Shown: positions 38,573-51,190 of the stretch, in pieces | Layout: the number at the start of each line of letters is the position of its first letter | Position numbering within the stretch: position 1 is the stretch's first letter | From: Mytilus trossulus | Lineage: Eukaryota > Mollusca > Bivalvia > Mytilida > Mytilidae | Assembly (NCBI RefSeq): GCF_036588685.1 | Contig: NC_086374.1 | Location: 65,532,457-65,596,456, forward strand | DNA: 64,000 nucleotides | Direction: 5' to 3' | Program-made: the position numbers and the translations under genes | The notes under the pieces: generated by a model | The model's database searches: none | What the model was told of the DNA's origin: nothing | Seen by the model: the letters and a program-made list of their open reading frames with translations, nothing else

Positions 38573-39400
38573 ACAAACAACATTTTCCAAAAGACCAAAA
38601 GAGTGAAAAAGTATATTTAAACAAAACGCATTTGACTAACAGGTCGAACAACTGATGTTCTTTAACCCTGCTGACTGCCATTGGCGATTGCCAAATAAAA
38701 TTGATCACAGGTTGTAACAAAATGGATCTTATTATAAATTTAATACGTCACAGGAAAAAAAAGAAAAAAAAAATTGTTAACTTGTGGACAGGATGTTGTG
38801 CCACAAACATTCGGTGTCAATATTTCTTTAGTACACCATATCCGGATTTCGACAATAAATGTCTCTTCAGTGATGTTAGGGATCGAAACGGTATTTGGAA
38901 GGCCATATAAAAAGCACCCTCATTTTTAGAGAAAGTACCCTCATTTTTAGATTAACTCTTGAATTTTAAGAGTCAATATATAGGATGAACGGATCATATA
39001 AACCGGAGGGAAAATATGATACATGCCCAAACAAAAAATATAAACGAGTCTAAATTGATATATATATCTGAAATTGAGGGTAAATTATATGGCCTTCCAA
39101 ATACAGTTTCGATCCCTAACATTACTGAAGAGACACATATTGTCGAAATCTAGATCTGGTGTACAAAAAAAATATTGACACCTTGTGTTTGTGGCATAAC
39201 ATCTTGGCCACAAGTTTATTGTTTTCTGTTTAATATTAAATTTATATTAAGGTCCATTTTGTTACATCTCGTGATCAATTTTATTTGGCAATCGCCAATG
39301 GCAGTCAGCAGGGTTTACGAACATCAGTTGTTCGACCTGTTAGTCAAATGCGTTTTGTTTAAATATACTTTTTTTTGGTCTTTTTGAAAATGTTGTTTGT
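38573..39400. repeat. Long palindrome, ~830 bp
   Basis: Left arm (about 38573-38938) and right arm (about 39062-39400) are inverted copies: CAGCACAAACAACATTTTCC vs GAAAATGTTGTTTGTGCTG; GCCATTGGCGATTGCCAAAT vs ATTTGGCAATCGCCAATGGC; TTAGGGATCGAAACGGTATT vs AATACAGTTTCGATCCCTAA. Loop about 125 bases. No coding frame. Likely a foldback element. Confidence 0.85.
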
Positions 39401-39405
39401 GCTGT

Positions 39406-39635
39406 ATGTCAAATGAATCCTGTCAATATATTAAAATTAAGACACTATCAAAATCTTGAATGTTTATACAATTTAAGCGGACACCACATACTCTGGTACA
39501 ATTTTAAAATTTCCAAACACGGCGCAAAGAAAATTGTACCAGCGTCTGTGGTGCTTGCTTAAATTGTATAAACGTTCAAGATTTTGATAGTGTCTCAATT
39601 TGAATATATTGACAGGATTCATTTGACACCTTGCT
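39406..39635. mobile_element. Foldback MITE, ~225 bp
   Basis: CAAATGAATCCTGTCAATAT pairs with ATATTGACAGGATTCATTTG; ACACTATCAAAATCTTGAA with TTCAAGATTTTGATAGTGT. Abuts the right arm of the 38.6 kb palindrome. Confidence 0.85.
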
Positions 39636-39826
39636 ATTACTGAAGAAGGTTATCTGTTGTCCGAAATATCTAATATTTATTAATTTTATAGTTATTTAAT
39701 GGTGATGTTGTACCCTTTTTGCCTTGTTATATATTATATTTTGTAGTTTACAGAATCATATTACATGATCCATCGGCATCGCCCTGTAAGATTAATCCTC
39801 GACTATTTATTCAGTCATTTTATATA

Positions 39827-40048
39827 TACCGTATAGCGGGTTATTTTCGCGGGGTGTTAATTTTCGCTTATTTTCGCGGATAGAACAAAATCGCCAAAAT
39901 AAAATCCGCCAAATTAAAAGTATACATGCAAAGGTAATGTTAAAAATGTTGAATCCGCCAAAATAATAACCGCCAACATTTTTCGTATACCTTATTCAAT
40001 GAAAATCGCGAAATTTTACACCCGCGAAAATAACCCGCTATACGGTAT
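39827..40048. mobile_element. MITE with ATACCGTATAGCGGGTTATT ends
   Basis: Left ATACCGTATAGCGGGTTATTTTCGCGGG and right CCCGCGAAAATAACCCGCTATACGGTAT are inverted repeats (~28 bases). Ends 34 bases before the 3' splice site of the PIP5KL1 start exon. Confidence 0.88.
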
Positions 40049-40145
40049 ATATATATATACTTATATTTGATCAACTTTTCAGATGAGATAACATTGTATT
40101 AGTTATTTCTAAGTTATCCAGTATTATTACAAGCTATCCAATGTT

Positions 40146-43100
40146 ATGTCAAAAGTTGGTCCATCAGGAGGGAAAAAAGTTGGTTTATCAGACGGGAAAA
40201 CAAGACGTAGCAATGCCTGGGTTAGACTACGTAAACATCTTAACAGAAAAGGAGTTGTTGAGGTTGATATGGACCATCATAGATACAAAATGCTCAACAT
40301 GCTAAGGAAAGGCATACAAGATCTTATGCTAAATCATAAAGAACTTGGACCTAAGGTAAAGCTTTTTGGAAGTACAAGTCAGTTGCAATATATTTTATCT
40401 TGAAGTTGATTACTGTGAATAGATATGTACAAGAGGAAAAGAATTTTATAACATATCTTACTTCAAATTTGTCTATTTAGAACTCTAGATTTGATCTCAT
40501 TTTGCTGACACACTAGTCACATGCAAATTATTATATAAGAAAGGTAGCTATAGGCTAAGGGAGCTACCATTTGATTTTTATGGGGGGGGCTAGGATGAAA
40601 TATGAAAAAAATAGGCAGGACAGGAGTTTTGAGAAAAAAAAAAGTCAGGCTGACAATTTATGTACAAAAAGTCAGGATAAACTAAAAAAAAAAAGCAGGA
40701 ACGAAAAGAGTAAAAAATAAAAAGGCAGGACAGAGATTACAACTTTAAAAAATGCAGGACAAAATTTTTCATCCTAGCCCCCCCCCCCCTAAAAATCAAA
40801 TGGTAGCTCCATAAGTTGGAATCAAAAACAACAGGGTGAAGGGATCAAAAAAGGAAAGCAGTCAAATATCTATGACGTTGAAATTTGTTTCATAATTTTG
40901 GATGAGATTACAATGTTATACATTTTATCTTACCTCCTATACAATTCTAGAAATATGATTGGTTAAAAGTATCCATGTGGAGACCATGTATATTTCATTA
41001 TGAAAAATGAAGGCAGTCAATGACAAATACGTCTGAATTTTCTATTTATTTCACGGAAAACAAGTAAAACAATGTCTTCAACGAGTTTATTATGGTTTTC
41101 AACTTTCTGTCATTACGTTTCCTCCATGAAACTACGGTAAACATCGCAAATTGTGCCCAAGTTGTTGTATGCACATTTCTTCAAAGATAATTGCCGACTG
41201 ACCGATTCTATTTTAATGAATTAATGTTGATGATCATTAATGATCCATCCGATAAAGGGATTACCTATCACAACAGATTATGACACCAGTTGTAACCGTT
41301 GATTAGCTTGGGGTCGTAAACAAAGTGATAAACTTTTCCCGAGGTAAAATTTAGTAATTAGCGTATCATATCAATACGTAATATGGTATATATGGGGTCA
41401 GTAAATTCCATATGGGGATTCAAGCTTTGGTCACCCCATATGGAATTAAGTGAACTGGGTCCCTATATATACTGTATTAGGTCAACAAATAGTATTATGA
41501 TTTTGAGGATTTCATGAGTATTATAAGATTAACCAAAAAAGGTTTTATTTCCAAAAGTTTGTATGTGTCAAAACCATAAATCAAGTTTTATAAAACTAAA
41601 TTTTGTCCTCATTTCGTAAAAAATAATACCTGGCAAAAAAGATTTTCCTAGTTTTGATATTGAGTGTTTTATTATTCTTCATTTCTGTGCATTTCTTATT
41701 TTTTGCTTAAATGAATAAAATTGCTTTTTATTTTGTAGAGAGAACTTGCACAAGAAGATTACCATCATTTATTCATTAAAGAATTGGAAACTAAAAGTGG
41801 AAGGGTTTGTATGTTAAAATAAAATGAATAATATTTTTTTGTCATCTGACTTAAACAAGGAACTTGTACGATGCCATTGTTTATTCAGATGATATAACCA
41901 CAAGCAAGTTATCTAAAAACAATAATTATTAAGAATTATGTAGTTTATCGTTTCTTCTACACAGATATACAAGGACAGTTATGTATAGTATACAGATACA
42001 TATATTTCTCATGAAACTTTTACAAATAAACAGTAATAGAAACTTCTTCTCAATATGAAGAAGTTATACTTTCTTTAAATTTGGTTCTGCTGCTTAGATG
42101 TGTTTGAACTTGTAATGTCAGGTTTTTATAAAGAAAAAAGGAAAGGGAAATAACTGAAGAAAATTATTATTTGTTGAAAGATTTTACTATTTTATTTTTC
42201 ACCTCAAGAATAGGTCTTCTCAATTTTTAATCTGAAATAATTATGAATTCTGGAAAATTGATAAGAAACATATGTTGAAAATTACACATGGCTGAAATTC
42301 AAGTTATAAATGCAATAACTAATCCCCTAATTAGCCATGTATGCATGGCTTACGCTATTCAATTTTCCAGAATTCAATTAATTGCTTATTTTAAATGTTA
42401 GTATCAGAAGTTATTAATTAGTTTCTAATAAGGCGGACAGTTAGGTTTATAAATCTTTTGAAGCCATAGCTTATTAGGATTTATTACAAATTGAAAATTG
42501 TTATTTTCATTTTTTTTAATCTTTTTTTTCTTTAGAAATTTAAGTTTACAAGTCACTCGAGTGCTGTATTTGCCTCTCTACGTCAGGCAGTAAGTGTAAC
42601 AGAAGATCATTATCTCAATGCAATAGCTCCACATGATTTACCGTACATGGAATTTATGAGTAATTCTCGTAGTGGACAGGACTTTTATCTCAGGTTGGTA
42701 AAATGAAGCCATTGTTACATCAGAAGATCAACCTTGATCAGATACATTTATACATGTATATATAGTTATATAGAAATAAGAAGATGTTATGAGTGCCAAT
42801 GAGACAACTCTCCATCCAAGACACTATGCATAATAAGTAAACAATTATAGGCCTTATATAAGTACGGCTATCAACACAGAGCCTTGGCTCACACAGAAAA
42901 GCAAGCTACAAATTAAATGTATAAAGACCCTAAAATGACAAGAGTAAACAACTGTATAATCTATATAAAAAACAAGAAACATTTATGAACCATAGCAACA
43001 AACGACAACCATCGCACATCAGGTCATCACTTAGGACAGGTGGAAACAAATTCAGGAGGTTTAAACGTTTTAATAGGTGCCAACCTTCACTCTAACCTGA

Positions 43101-46100
43101 AGTGGTAGTGTGTCATCACAACATAGAAAGATATTTGTTAATTACATGTATTTATTTCATTTAATCATCAATATCTGACCGAAAGCCGCTGTATTGCTGT
43201 TGATTTTGTAATACTAATATGTATTAATATCGGTAATCTCTAAATAAACATAGATTTGTACTTTTAACATTTTGACATTAGCAAAATTTTGTTTATATAC
43301 TTTTATATGCATATTTTTTAATCGATCTTTTTAGCAATGACCAGGAATATATACTGAAAACAGACAAGACACATAATATAGATATTTTTAAATCATTTTT
43401 GTCGTAAGTATATACTTAAGCAAAATCATGTTCTTTAAACTTCTTTTGAACATTTTGTTTTGTTTATGATATCAAATAATAGAGATTTCAACAGAAAAAT
43501 ATGACAATGAGAAAACTATCTACCAGTGTTCAAATAAAGAGGATATAAGCAATTATAGGCCACAATACAGCTTTTCACAATGAGAAAAAATCCATGTTGT
43601 ATAGTCAGCTATCAATGCCCTCAACAAGAAAAATGTGTAACAGTTAAAAGGAGAAAGCTAATGGCCTACTTTATAGCAAACAATTTGCGAAAAGTGAATA
43701 TGTCAGACATGAACTTATTACAAAATACTACAGTTAAAAATTATGATGTTTTGGCCTGTGTTGGTGTTTAGTGAATTGTTGTAGTTTAATAATCTGATGC
43801 AAACAGTACACCTATAATTATTGTTTAGTAGATGCAGAATTTATCTGTTAGTGAAAGTACATAACAAGAAAATATAAATACTTAAGTTAATCCATCATAT
43901 TGCTTAATGTATTTTTCAATAGTAATTTTCCGTAGTATTTATGTTGAAATTGATTTACTTATAATTACATTGATATGTTAGTGTTATAAAAATTATTTTA
44001 AAAACATTTTGTATTTTAGAGAATATTTAGACCATTTTCAGTTGTATCCACATTCACTCATAGTCAAATTTCTTGGAGTTTACTCATTAGAAGGCCCTGG
44101 TTTTCCAAAGGTGAGTGGCAAGTAATACTAATTATTAAAATATGAATGCAAAGAAAGGTGGGCTATACTTCAATGTGACAGCAACCAAACTTCACATATA
44201 GTGGTCAATCCATTTATAATCAGTGTTTCTGTTTTTCAGAAACTTGCAATCTGTATAACTATTGAATTTGGCAAGGAATGAAAAACTCTTTTAATTCACG
44301 GTAGTTTTACCATTGTCTGTCATTCCATATGCTGTCATTATGTCATTCCTCAACATACAGTTATACAGATTTTCTTCTAAACACCTTGACATGTTGAGCT
44401 TATTTTAAGTATGTGAGTTTTTTATGATGAGTTACAGATAGAGTAATGTTTGGTTTTTGCCAAAAATTACAGGATTTCTAGTCCAAACAATGGCTTTAAA
44501 AAAATTGGCAAGTGGAGCCATTTGTGCCATTCTAGTTTAATTTATTTCCAATTCAAAAATCAAATCCCAGTCTGTTTCCTACTTCCCAAAATTATATAAA
44601 ATCAAAATTATTATGACATTGTTTATAACGAAGTTTCCTGGGGAAGTTATGTTAGGCAGAACAAATATACTTAGACAACACAACATATTCTATTAGGTTC
44701 TGATATCTGACCTATCTTTATAGAAATAAATATTTTTCTTTTAAATTTCAGACACATTTCTTAGCTATGCAGAATATATTTTACCCTCCACAAAGAATTG
44801 AAACAAGATTTGATATTAAAGGTTGTCTGAAAAATAGATATCAAAAGGTATAGTAAATTGCCTCAATTTACACATGTGTTTTAATTTCATCAAAACTGTT
44901 GTCACAGACAGTTGTATATTATATTTGTTGGACAATGAAATTCATGATTCAACTAGAACTACATGCAAAATTTATGAATACCGTTATCTAACAAATTAAA
45001 AGAAATCGACAGTATGCTGTTTAATTTATCATTAGGTCAATTTTGTTGTCACGTCTGCTTCTGTCTTTCTATTCATTTGCTTTTCTGTTTATTCATTCAT
45101 CTGTATCAGTTAATATTTTGGTTTAAGGCAGTTTATCATGAAGTTGTGATCACATCAATTTACACTTTAAGCTTCACATGTTTATTTGATGTGAAATTTT
45201 AAATTCAGGTTTTGAACCAGATTTTTGCATTTCACTGAATATGAAAATATGATAGTGTGAGAAGGGCATGTTGTTCTATTGAAACATATTCTTCTGGATA
45301 AAAGCTTTTAAATATTTGCAGAGTAGTAACAAGTTATCATGCAAGATCTTATCTGAAGTAGATAAACTTGGTGGTGATCTCCCCTGAACACTTCAGGTAT
45401 GGTTATAGGTTTAATTAATTGTGTGAATCAAAATGATTTATTGCTATATATCAAAATATAGTTCTTATTAAGATTTAACTTATATTTCAGCCCAACTCCT
45501 CTGATAGGAATATTTTAACAATATTAAAAGATGTGAATTTTCTAGATGAAACTATTGATCTAGGTAAGTTATAATTGATATCAAATATTTTTAAATGCTT
45601 TTTAATATGATAAAAGAGATAATACATGAAAGAAGTTAGAAGTCAATGAAAAGGTAACTCAATGACACTTATTACGAAAAAGAAATCTTGAGTCTACATA
45701 CAGATTTCAACATCAGGCTGGTGTCAATATATAATGTCAGGCTCTAAATTATTACTAGTCTAAAAAAATTGTGAGTAATATAGCCTTTACTCACAACCAC
45801 ATTTTTTTAGATATAAAAAAACTATAAAGGATGATTGCTGCTCAGTTTCAAAATAAATAACTTTTCATAAAACTAGTATGTATTGATAGGGATTACATTT
45901 GAGGAATCAAAAAAGCCAAAAAAAATATAGGGGTCAATGTGCTTGTTTTCCAGATATTAGCCATTGGAATTTAGGCGGGAAAATGTTCTCTCTTGATTTT
46001 TCATAGCTTTACCAGTTAAAGTTCTCAAATAGTATTAAAAAATAAATAAAATTTTATAAGACTTTTACAAATGACTTATAATTATACATGTAAAAGATTT

Positions 46101-47966
46101 ACAAAAAGAAAAATGAGGGTTCATGGGGAACATTTTTTATAGCATTCAAATGGATAAAACAAGAGGATTCCTAAAATCTGACAAAAATTCCAAAACATGA
46201 CAAGCAGACTTGGGAATTTAAGGTTGATCTCAGATACTATGAACAGTTAGTCAACTGTATTAGGTGTATGGAATTAATTTAAATTGAACATTTGTCTGAC
46301 ACAGTTCAGCTGACCTGTCTCATTTACATTGAAAAATGGTCATTGTAGGTGTATGTGATACTTGTAAAATCTGTATCATAAAGATTTCAACATATTTCAA
46401 TCACGATCTGTAAATAAGGCTAGACATTTCTATGTAAGCAGACTTGATTATATATTTCTGTATTCGTATTTTCAATATTGTTTATACATAATTCATGATG
46501 GCAAATGGTTGTAGTTTTTTCATTTTGTTTTATTTTAAACTTTGATTTTTTTAAGATTTTTTATAACCAACAATTTTTACACGTAATACATTTACTTTGA
46601 AGGTGTTCAGAAAGGGTGGTTTCTACGACAGCTGCAGATAGATGCAGATTTTCTACGCCAAGTTGGTGTTCAGGATTACAGTTTATTAATTGGGAGACAT
46701 AAAATCTCAAGTTCAGAAGTTAAAGACTCAGTCAGTGATGTCTTCATTAGAGTTAAGAGGTACTGTGATTTTAATATAAAGCATGGGTTAAATATGACAA
46801 ATTAATTTTTCCATTTTTTTTAATTTTTTTTTTTAACTTTTATGCAAGCCATAAACCCATTTGTTAAGTTAATTTGAAAATATATGGTATTAAGGATTCA
46901 TTTTCGTGCCGTTAGGAGTGCATTCCTTAGTCTTTCAAACCAGAATTGTCATTATCATAAAAAATTGAAGTGTCAGTACTTCAAGATTTAAAATTTTCTA
47001 AGGGGCCACCCTTAAGAAATCTATAAAATACTGTCATAATTTACTCCATAGGTGTGAAATACAGAAGCAAAAAAAACATACATTTAAAAAAACACTAATC
47101 ACATCCTGAAATTTGTTTGATAACTAAGCAAGGAAAAAGAAGTGATATTGTGGACTTTTCATGACATAAAATCCCCATATGCTCTGATGAAATACTAAGT
47201 AAAGGAACAGCACTTTTATTGCTGTTTTTCAACTTAAAGTCACAAAGATATTTCACAATGGAGCAAAAGGTAACACCTCTCTGCAAGATAATGACAACCC
47301 ATTTAAATGGAATTCTTGGCAAGTTGTCAATTCCTTATACTTGGTCATAAGACAATTTGTATTAAAAAAAAAGAGTTTTCAATTTCAATTTCAGCTTTTG
47401 CATAGCATAAATTCATATATATATATAAATATATCCAGCTAATATTTTTCTGTTGAAGATAGATAGTTTTGAATATAAAAAACCTAACTTGTTTATTACC
47501 ATTCTATTATTTTTTAAGGTCTTACGCAATAACAGGTGGCCTACCAAAACATACTTCGGAAAATTTAAGTACAGACTTACCTGAAGAAAAAGACAGAGAT
47601 AACCTTCAAAATAGTTCAAGCATGCAGATAGAAATGGCTCATAGAAACGCTGGTTGTCGAGGACGGAAAAGTATCTATAAAGTGCCCGACTTTTTACAGG
47701 ATCCTGGAAATGGTAGTTTTCAACAAACATCTAACCGCAGGTTGTTGTTGAACTGTAAAAATCCATTACATGTGATAAATGGTTCAGAATATAGGTATTA
47801 TTTAGGTATAGTTGACTTTTTTACACAATATGAATGTAGACAGCAATTAGGACGAGTTCTTAAAACTTTGAAATATCGTTCGACTGATCACTCCACAGTT
47901 CCACCTGATGTATACTCAGAACGATTTGTGAAGTTTATTTCTGAGAAAACTATGGGTACTGTATAA
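40146..47966 (+). CDS. PIP5KL1: Phosphatidylinositol 4-phosphate 5-kinase-like protein (PIP5KL1-type)
   Basis: Nine coding exons: 40146-40355, 41739-41804, 42536-42693, 43335-43403, 44020-44110, 44752-44847, 45491-45563, 46603-46759, 47519-47966. Phases close to a 455-residue protein. The PIPK catalytic domain is recognisable end to end: glycine-rich loop SNSRSGQDFYLS (about 134-145), ATP lysine in EYILKTDK (Lys153), MQNIFYP hinge (204-210), FDIKGC (218-223), catalytic DADFL...QDYSLLIGRH (Asp279), metal-binding LGIVDFFTQYE (Asp406), and the activation/specificity loop ending VPPDVYSERFVKFI (434-447). The short N-terminus and lack of a long C-terminal extension fit PIP5KL1 rather than PIP5K1 or PIP4K2; human PIP5KL1 (about 394 residues) is described as a poorly active scaffold for PIP5K enzymes. 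The start exon begins after an AG at 40082, implying an upstream 5'UTR exon. A short out-of-frame ATG at 40141 overlaps the start. AATAAA is at 48084-48089. Confidence 0.9.
40559..40810. mobile_element. MITE in PIP5KL1 intron 1
   Basis: Left GGAGCTACCATTTGATTTTTA with a G-run and CTAGGATGAAA; right TTTCATCCTAG with a C-run and TAAAAATCAAATGGTAGCTCC. A related terminus (CGACCATTTGATATTC plus a G-run) is at 3718-3750. Confidence 0.85.
41377..41475. mobile_element. Short foldback element in PIP5KL1 intron 1
   Basis: AGTAAATTCCATATGGGG pairs imperfectly with CCCCATATGGAATTAAGT; outer GGTATATATGGGG with CCCTATATATAC. Confidence 0.65.
42776..43130 (+). repeat. Interspersed repeat family B
   Basis: Starts GAAATAAGAAGATGTTATGAG...GCCAATGAGACAACTCTCC and contains GAGCCTTGGCTCACAC. 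Other copies at about 59696-59830 (+), 18490-18640 (-), 60757-60940 (-), 61930-62255 (-). Confidence 0.7.
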
Positions 47967-48941
47967 GAGCAGAAAATAATGCATATTTATTTTTTATTAA
48001 ATAGGTTTACTTATTACATATGCACATAAAGGTATGCAAATTATAATCAAAATGGCTGTTTAATATTTTTTTAGTTTTGGAAAAATAAATCAAACTAGAA
48101 GTCATTACATTTTTGGGTTTATATGCACTGTACCCAAGTAGGAAATGTCGTAATTTTTTTTTAATATATTGTAAATGCACCAAGGGAGTGAATAGTATTT
48201 CAAATGTTTAAATGTAGGAGGGCCATAAAAATTGAATAAATTTAAAACAAATAAAAACATAGGAATACATCCAAAGTAAAGTTTACTGAGTATTTCTTAG
48301 TTATTTAAAATAAAACACACAGAAAGATTTCTCTTTTCCTGAATGACTTGTAGTTCGTTGGTAATAGGATGTTTTGGTACCAAGATCTGTCATTCTGAAA
48401 TCCAACAGTAGTCCAGACATATTTGAAATGCCCTATATGTATTTAGTGGATTATGGTTTTATGAATGAACAGTGTCCATTTTTTTTTATAAACATATTTG
48501 AATGGAATTACAGCACATGAACAAAGATAATTAAAGTGAAAATGTAATTGTCTGCTTTTATTTTGGTCATTCCCCAGGTGGTGGCATATCCAGATTTTAT
48601 TTGCCTATTCAGGCGACTTTTTTTACATCAATTGTTTTAAGACATATAACCATGATGTCATTTGAGGTGATTCACTTGTTTGGGCAATTATATAAAATAT
48701 TCTAACGAACTGGTCATTGATTATGGACCAATCTTTATATTTTAAGTTATCTTTTGTACGATTTGTGATGTGAGACTAATATCAGTGGGTAAAGTTGAAT
48801 TTTAAAAGATCATTTAACAAATTTTATTTACTTTGGTAGTAACTTATTGATTGCTTGTGAAAAATTACACATGAATGATAGTTTTTTATAGACTGCTCAA
48901 ATAGCATGAAATAGAGGTCTTATGGACCATGTACATGTGAT
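47967..48941. other. 3'UTR of PIP5KL1 and intergenic sequence
   Basis: Contains the PIP5KL1 poly(A) signal; otherwise no feature seen. Confidence 0.4.
48084..48089 (+). terminator. Polyadenylation signal, PIP5KL1
   Basis: AATAAA about 118 bases after the TAA at 47964-47966. Confidence 0.5.
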
Positions 48942-49135
48942 GAGGGGGGATAGGACCTTTATGGGGACTCTGGGATTGTGTGTTTTTAAGCTCAGAATTT
49001 CGGGATTGACCCTTTCGGGATCCTGGAATTTATTTTTTTCAAATTTCAGGATTTCGTTTTCTTAAGGCCCTGATTTTGGGATTTCGTGTTTTTAAGGCCA
49101 GAATTTCGGGATAAGGACCCCTCCTATCCCCCCTC
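48942..49135. mobile_element. MITE with GAGGGGGGATAGGA ends and 6 bp TSD
   Basis: GAGGGGGGATAGGACC at the left matches the reverse of CCTATCCCCCCTC at the right; TGTGAT flanks both ends (48936-48941 and 49136-49141). Interior has tandem TTTCGGGAT phrases. Related ends in the 29.8 kb element. Confidence 0.85.
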
Positions 49136-49170
49136 TGTGATGAGTAAGAAAAAATGAGATAAATTAACTG

Positions 49171-49385
49171 TTTGAACTACTGTGGATTCAATATTTTTGT
49201 GGGTTCCAATTTTTGTGAATTGTGGGTAAACATGAACCCCAAACATAAATGTTGAATAAACTGTACATTTTCTTATGGCTTTTATGCAGACTGACTAAAC
49301 CATGAAAAAAAATCCTGGGAAAAGCATTTGTACCCAATCCACAAATAGTGATATCCACAAAAATAAGCGAATCCAAACTATATAG
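49171..49385. mobile_element. MITE related to the HENMT1 intron element
   Basis: Starts TACTGTGGATTCAATATTTTTGTGGG; right part has ATCCACAAAAATAAGCGAATCC. Same terminus as 25062-25279. Confidence 0.6.
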
Positions 49386-50465
49386 CATTATTTATTAGTT
49401 AATTAGAGTGTTAAAATATTATTAAAGAGATTTTTGTATTTTTTTTTAAGTCATTCTAGGTACCACAGCTTTAGTGGACTGGATATGAATAAAATGAAAT
49501 GTGGAGTTTATTCTCCATTAAGGCAGCAAGCCAATAACACTTTAGTCAGTTTTTGTTCTTTTGTAATTTGTTCAATGCTCAATTTTACAAACAGATCTTA
49601 TGAATAAATAAGTATGCTACTGATCTGTGATAGACTTTAACAGTTTTGATTTTATGAAAAGAAGTTTATATGCCCATTTACGGGATGTATTATGGTACAC
49701 CATTTTCTGTCCGTCCATCATCTGTGTCATCATCATTTCAGACAATAAATCAAAATGCTCTAAACAATGTGCATGAAAATTTAATGATTTTTTTCATATC
49801 TATTGATATGCACTTGTTTTTCAATTTTAATGAATTTTAAATATATGTTTTCTGGAAGGAAGATTTTATTCATTAAAAAAGTTTGATTTTCCAGTTTTCC
49901 GACATTAATTCAAAAATGCTCTGAGCAGTTGTCATGTTACTTTGGTGAATTGTTTATTTCTATTGACATAAGCACCCTTTCTATTTTTTTAAATTTTATA
50001 TTTTACTTTTCCAAGTTGTGGGATTTTCTTTATAAAAAAGGGATGGTTTTCAGTCATTACTAAAAAGTGCTTTAATTTATCAAACTATCCTCCCTTTATT
50101 TTTTTGTAATTTCTGATAGGGCATTGAGGAGTTATGGAACTTTCTTCATTGTCAGACATATTAATTTAGTTATTATTGCAGACGTCTCTGTAATGAATTG
50201 TTTGTCATAGAAATTGTGTGTTTTTCTGGTATTAACTTTGAATTTACATAACATTTAAATAGAAATAGACAAAATGCGAATATGACAACACTTTTGTTTT
50301 AGAATAGGTAGACTGCAAAATAAATAGACAACATCATTAAATGACATTTATTATTAGAACATGAATTTTTTTAAATTGAAATATTCATGTGGAATTACTA
50401 CAACATGAATTTACTTTTGTTAGTACTAATTGAATCCAGCAGATTTCTTGTCAGTTTCTTTTTCC

Positions 50466-51140
50466 CTTTTTATACAACCCCCGACCCCAAAATTTTTTTG
50501 GATTGTATAATGGTATGATGTCATCGTCTGCGTCGTCATTGTCCAGAGACACATTGGTTTCCAGATAATAACTTTGGTTTAAGTGAATAGATCTTCATGA
50601 ATTTTTTTTTCAGAAGGTTGAATACCACAAAAGGAAGGTTGGGATTGATTTTGGGGATGATTGTCCCAACCAATGAGGAATTAGGGGCACGAAAGGGGCG
50701 CAAAACAAGCATTTTTCTAGTTTCAGGATAATAACTTGTGTAGACGTATTTCAATTGCTCTGAAATCATACCGCAATGTTTAAAACTGCAAGTAGAAGGT
50801 TTGGATTCATTTTAGGGGTTATGGGGCCATAGTTTAGGAATTAAGGGTCAAAATAAGCATTTTACTAGTTTCAAGACAATAACTTATGTGTAATTGTATG
50901 GATCTCTCTGGAATTGTACCACAATGTACCAAATAACAAAGGAGAGGCTGGGATTAAGTTTTGGGTTAATTGCCAAAAATATGTAGGAATTAGGGGCCAA
51001 AAAAGGGCCAAAAAGAAGCATGTTTCTAGTTTCCAAACAATCATGACAATAACTGGTGTTTAAGTGTATGGATCTCTCTGAAATTGTACTACAAGGTTCA
51101 ATACTGCAATGGAAAGCATGGGATTGAGTTTAAGGGTTAT
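50466..51140 (-). repeat. Tandem repeat array, ~145-162 bp unit
   Basis: Four units marked by CTAGTTTCAGGATAATAACTT-type phrases at about 50558, 50716, 50861 and 51023, with GGAAGGTTGGGATTGATTTT and GGAATTAGGGGC. This is the reverse complement of the family at 63.5-64.0 kb. The array opens with GTATAATGGTATGATGTCATC. Confidence 0.75.
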
Positions 51141-51164
51141 TGCTGCAAGGGAGTTTCAAAAAGT

Positions 51165-51190
51165 TGGGGGGGGGGGGGGGGGGGGGGGGT
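51165..51190. repeat. Poly-G tract
   Basis: About 25 consecutive G residues, immediately after the tandem array; prone to sequencing or assembly error. Confidence 0.9.

Noticed and set aside
47413-47730. 105-residue minus frame
   Set aside because: Antisense shadow of the last PIP5KL1 exon.
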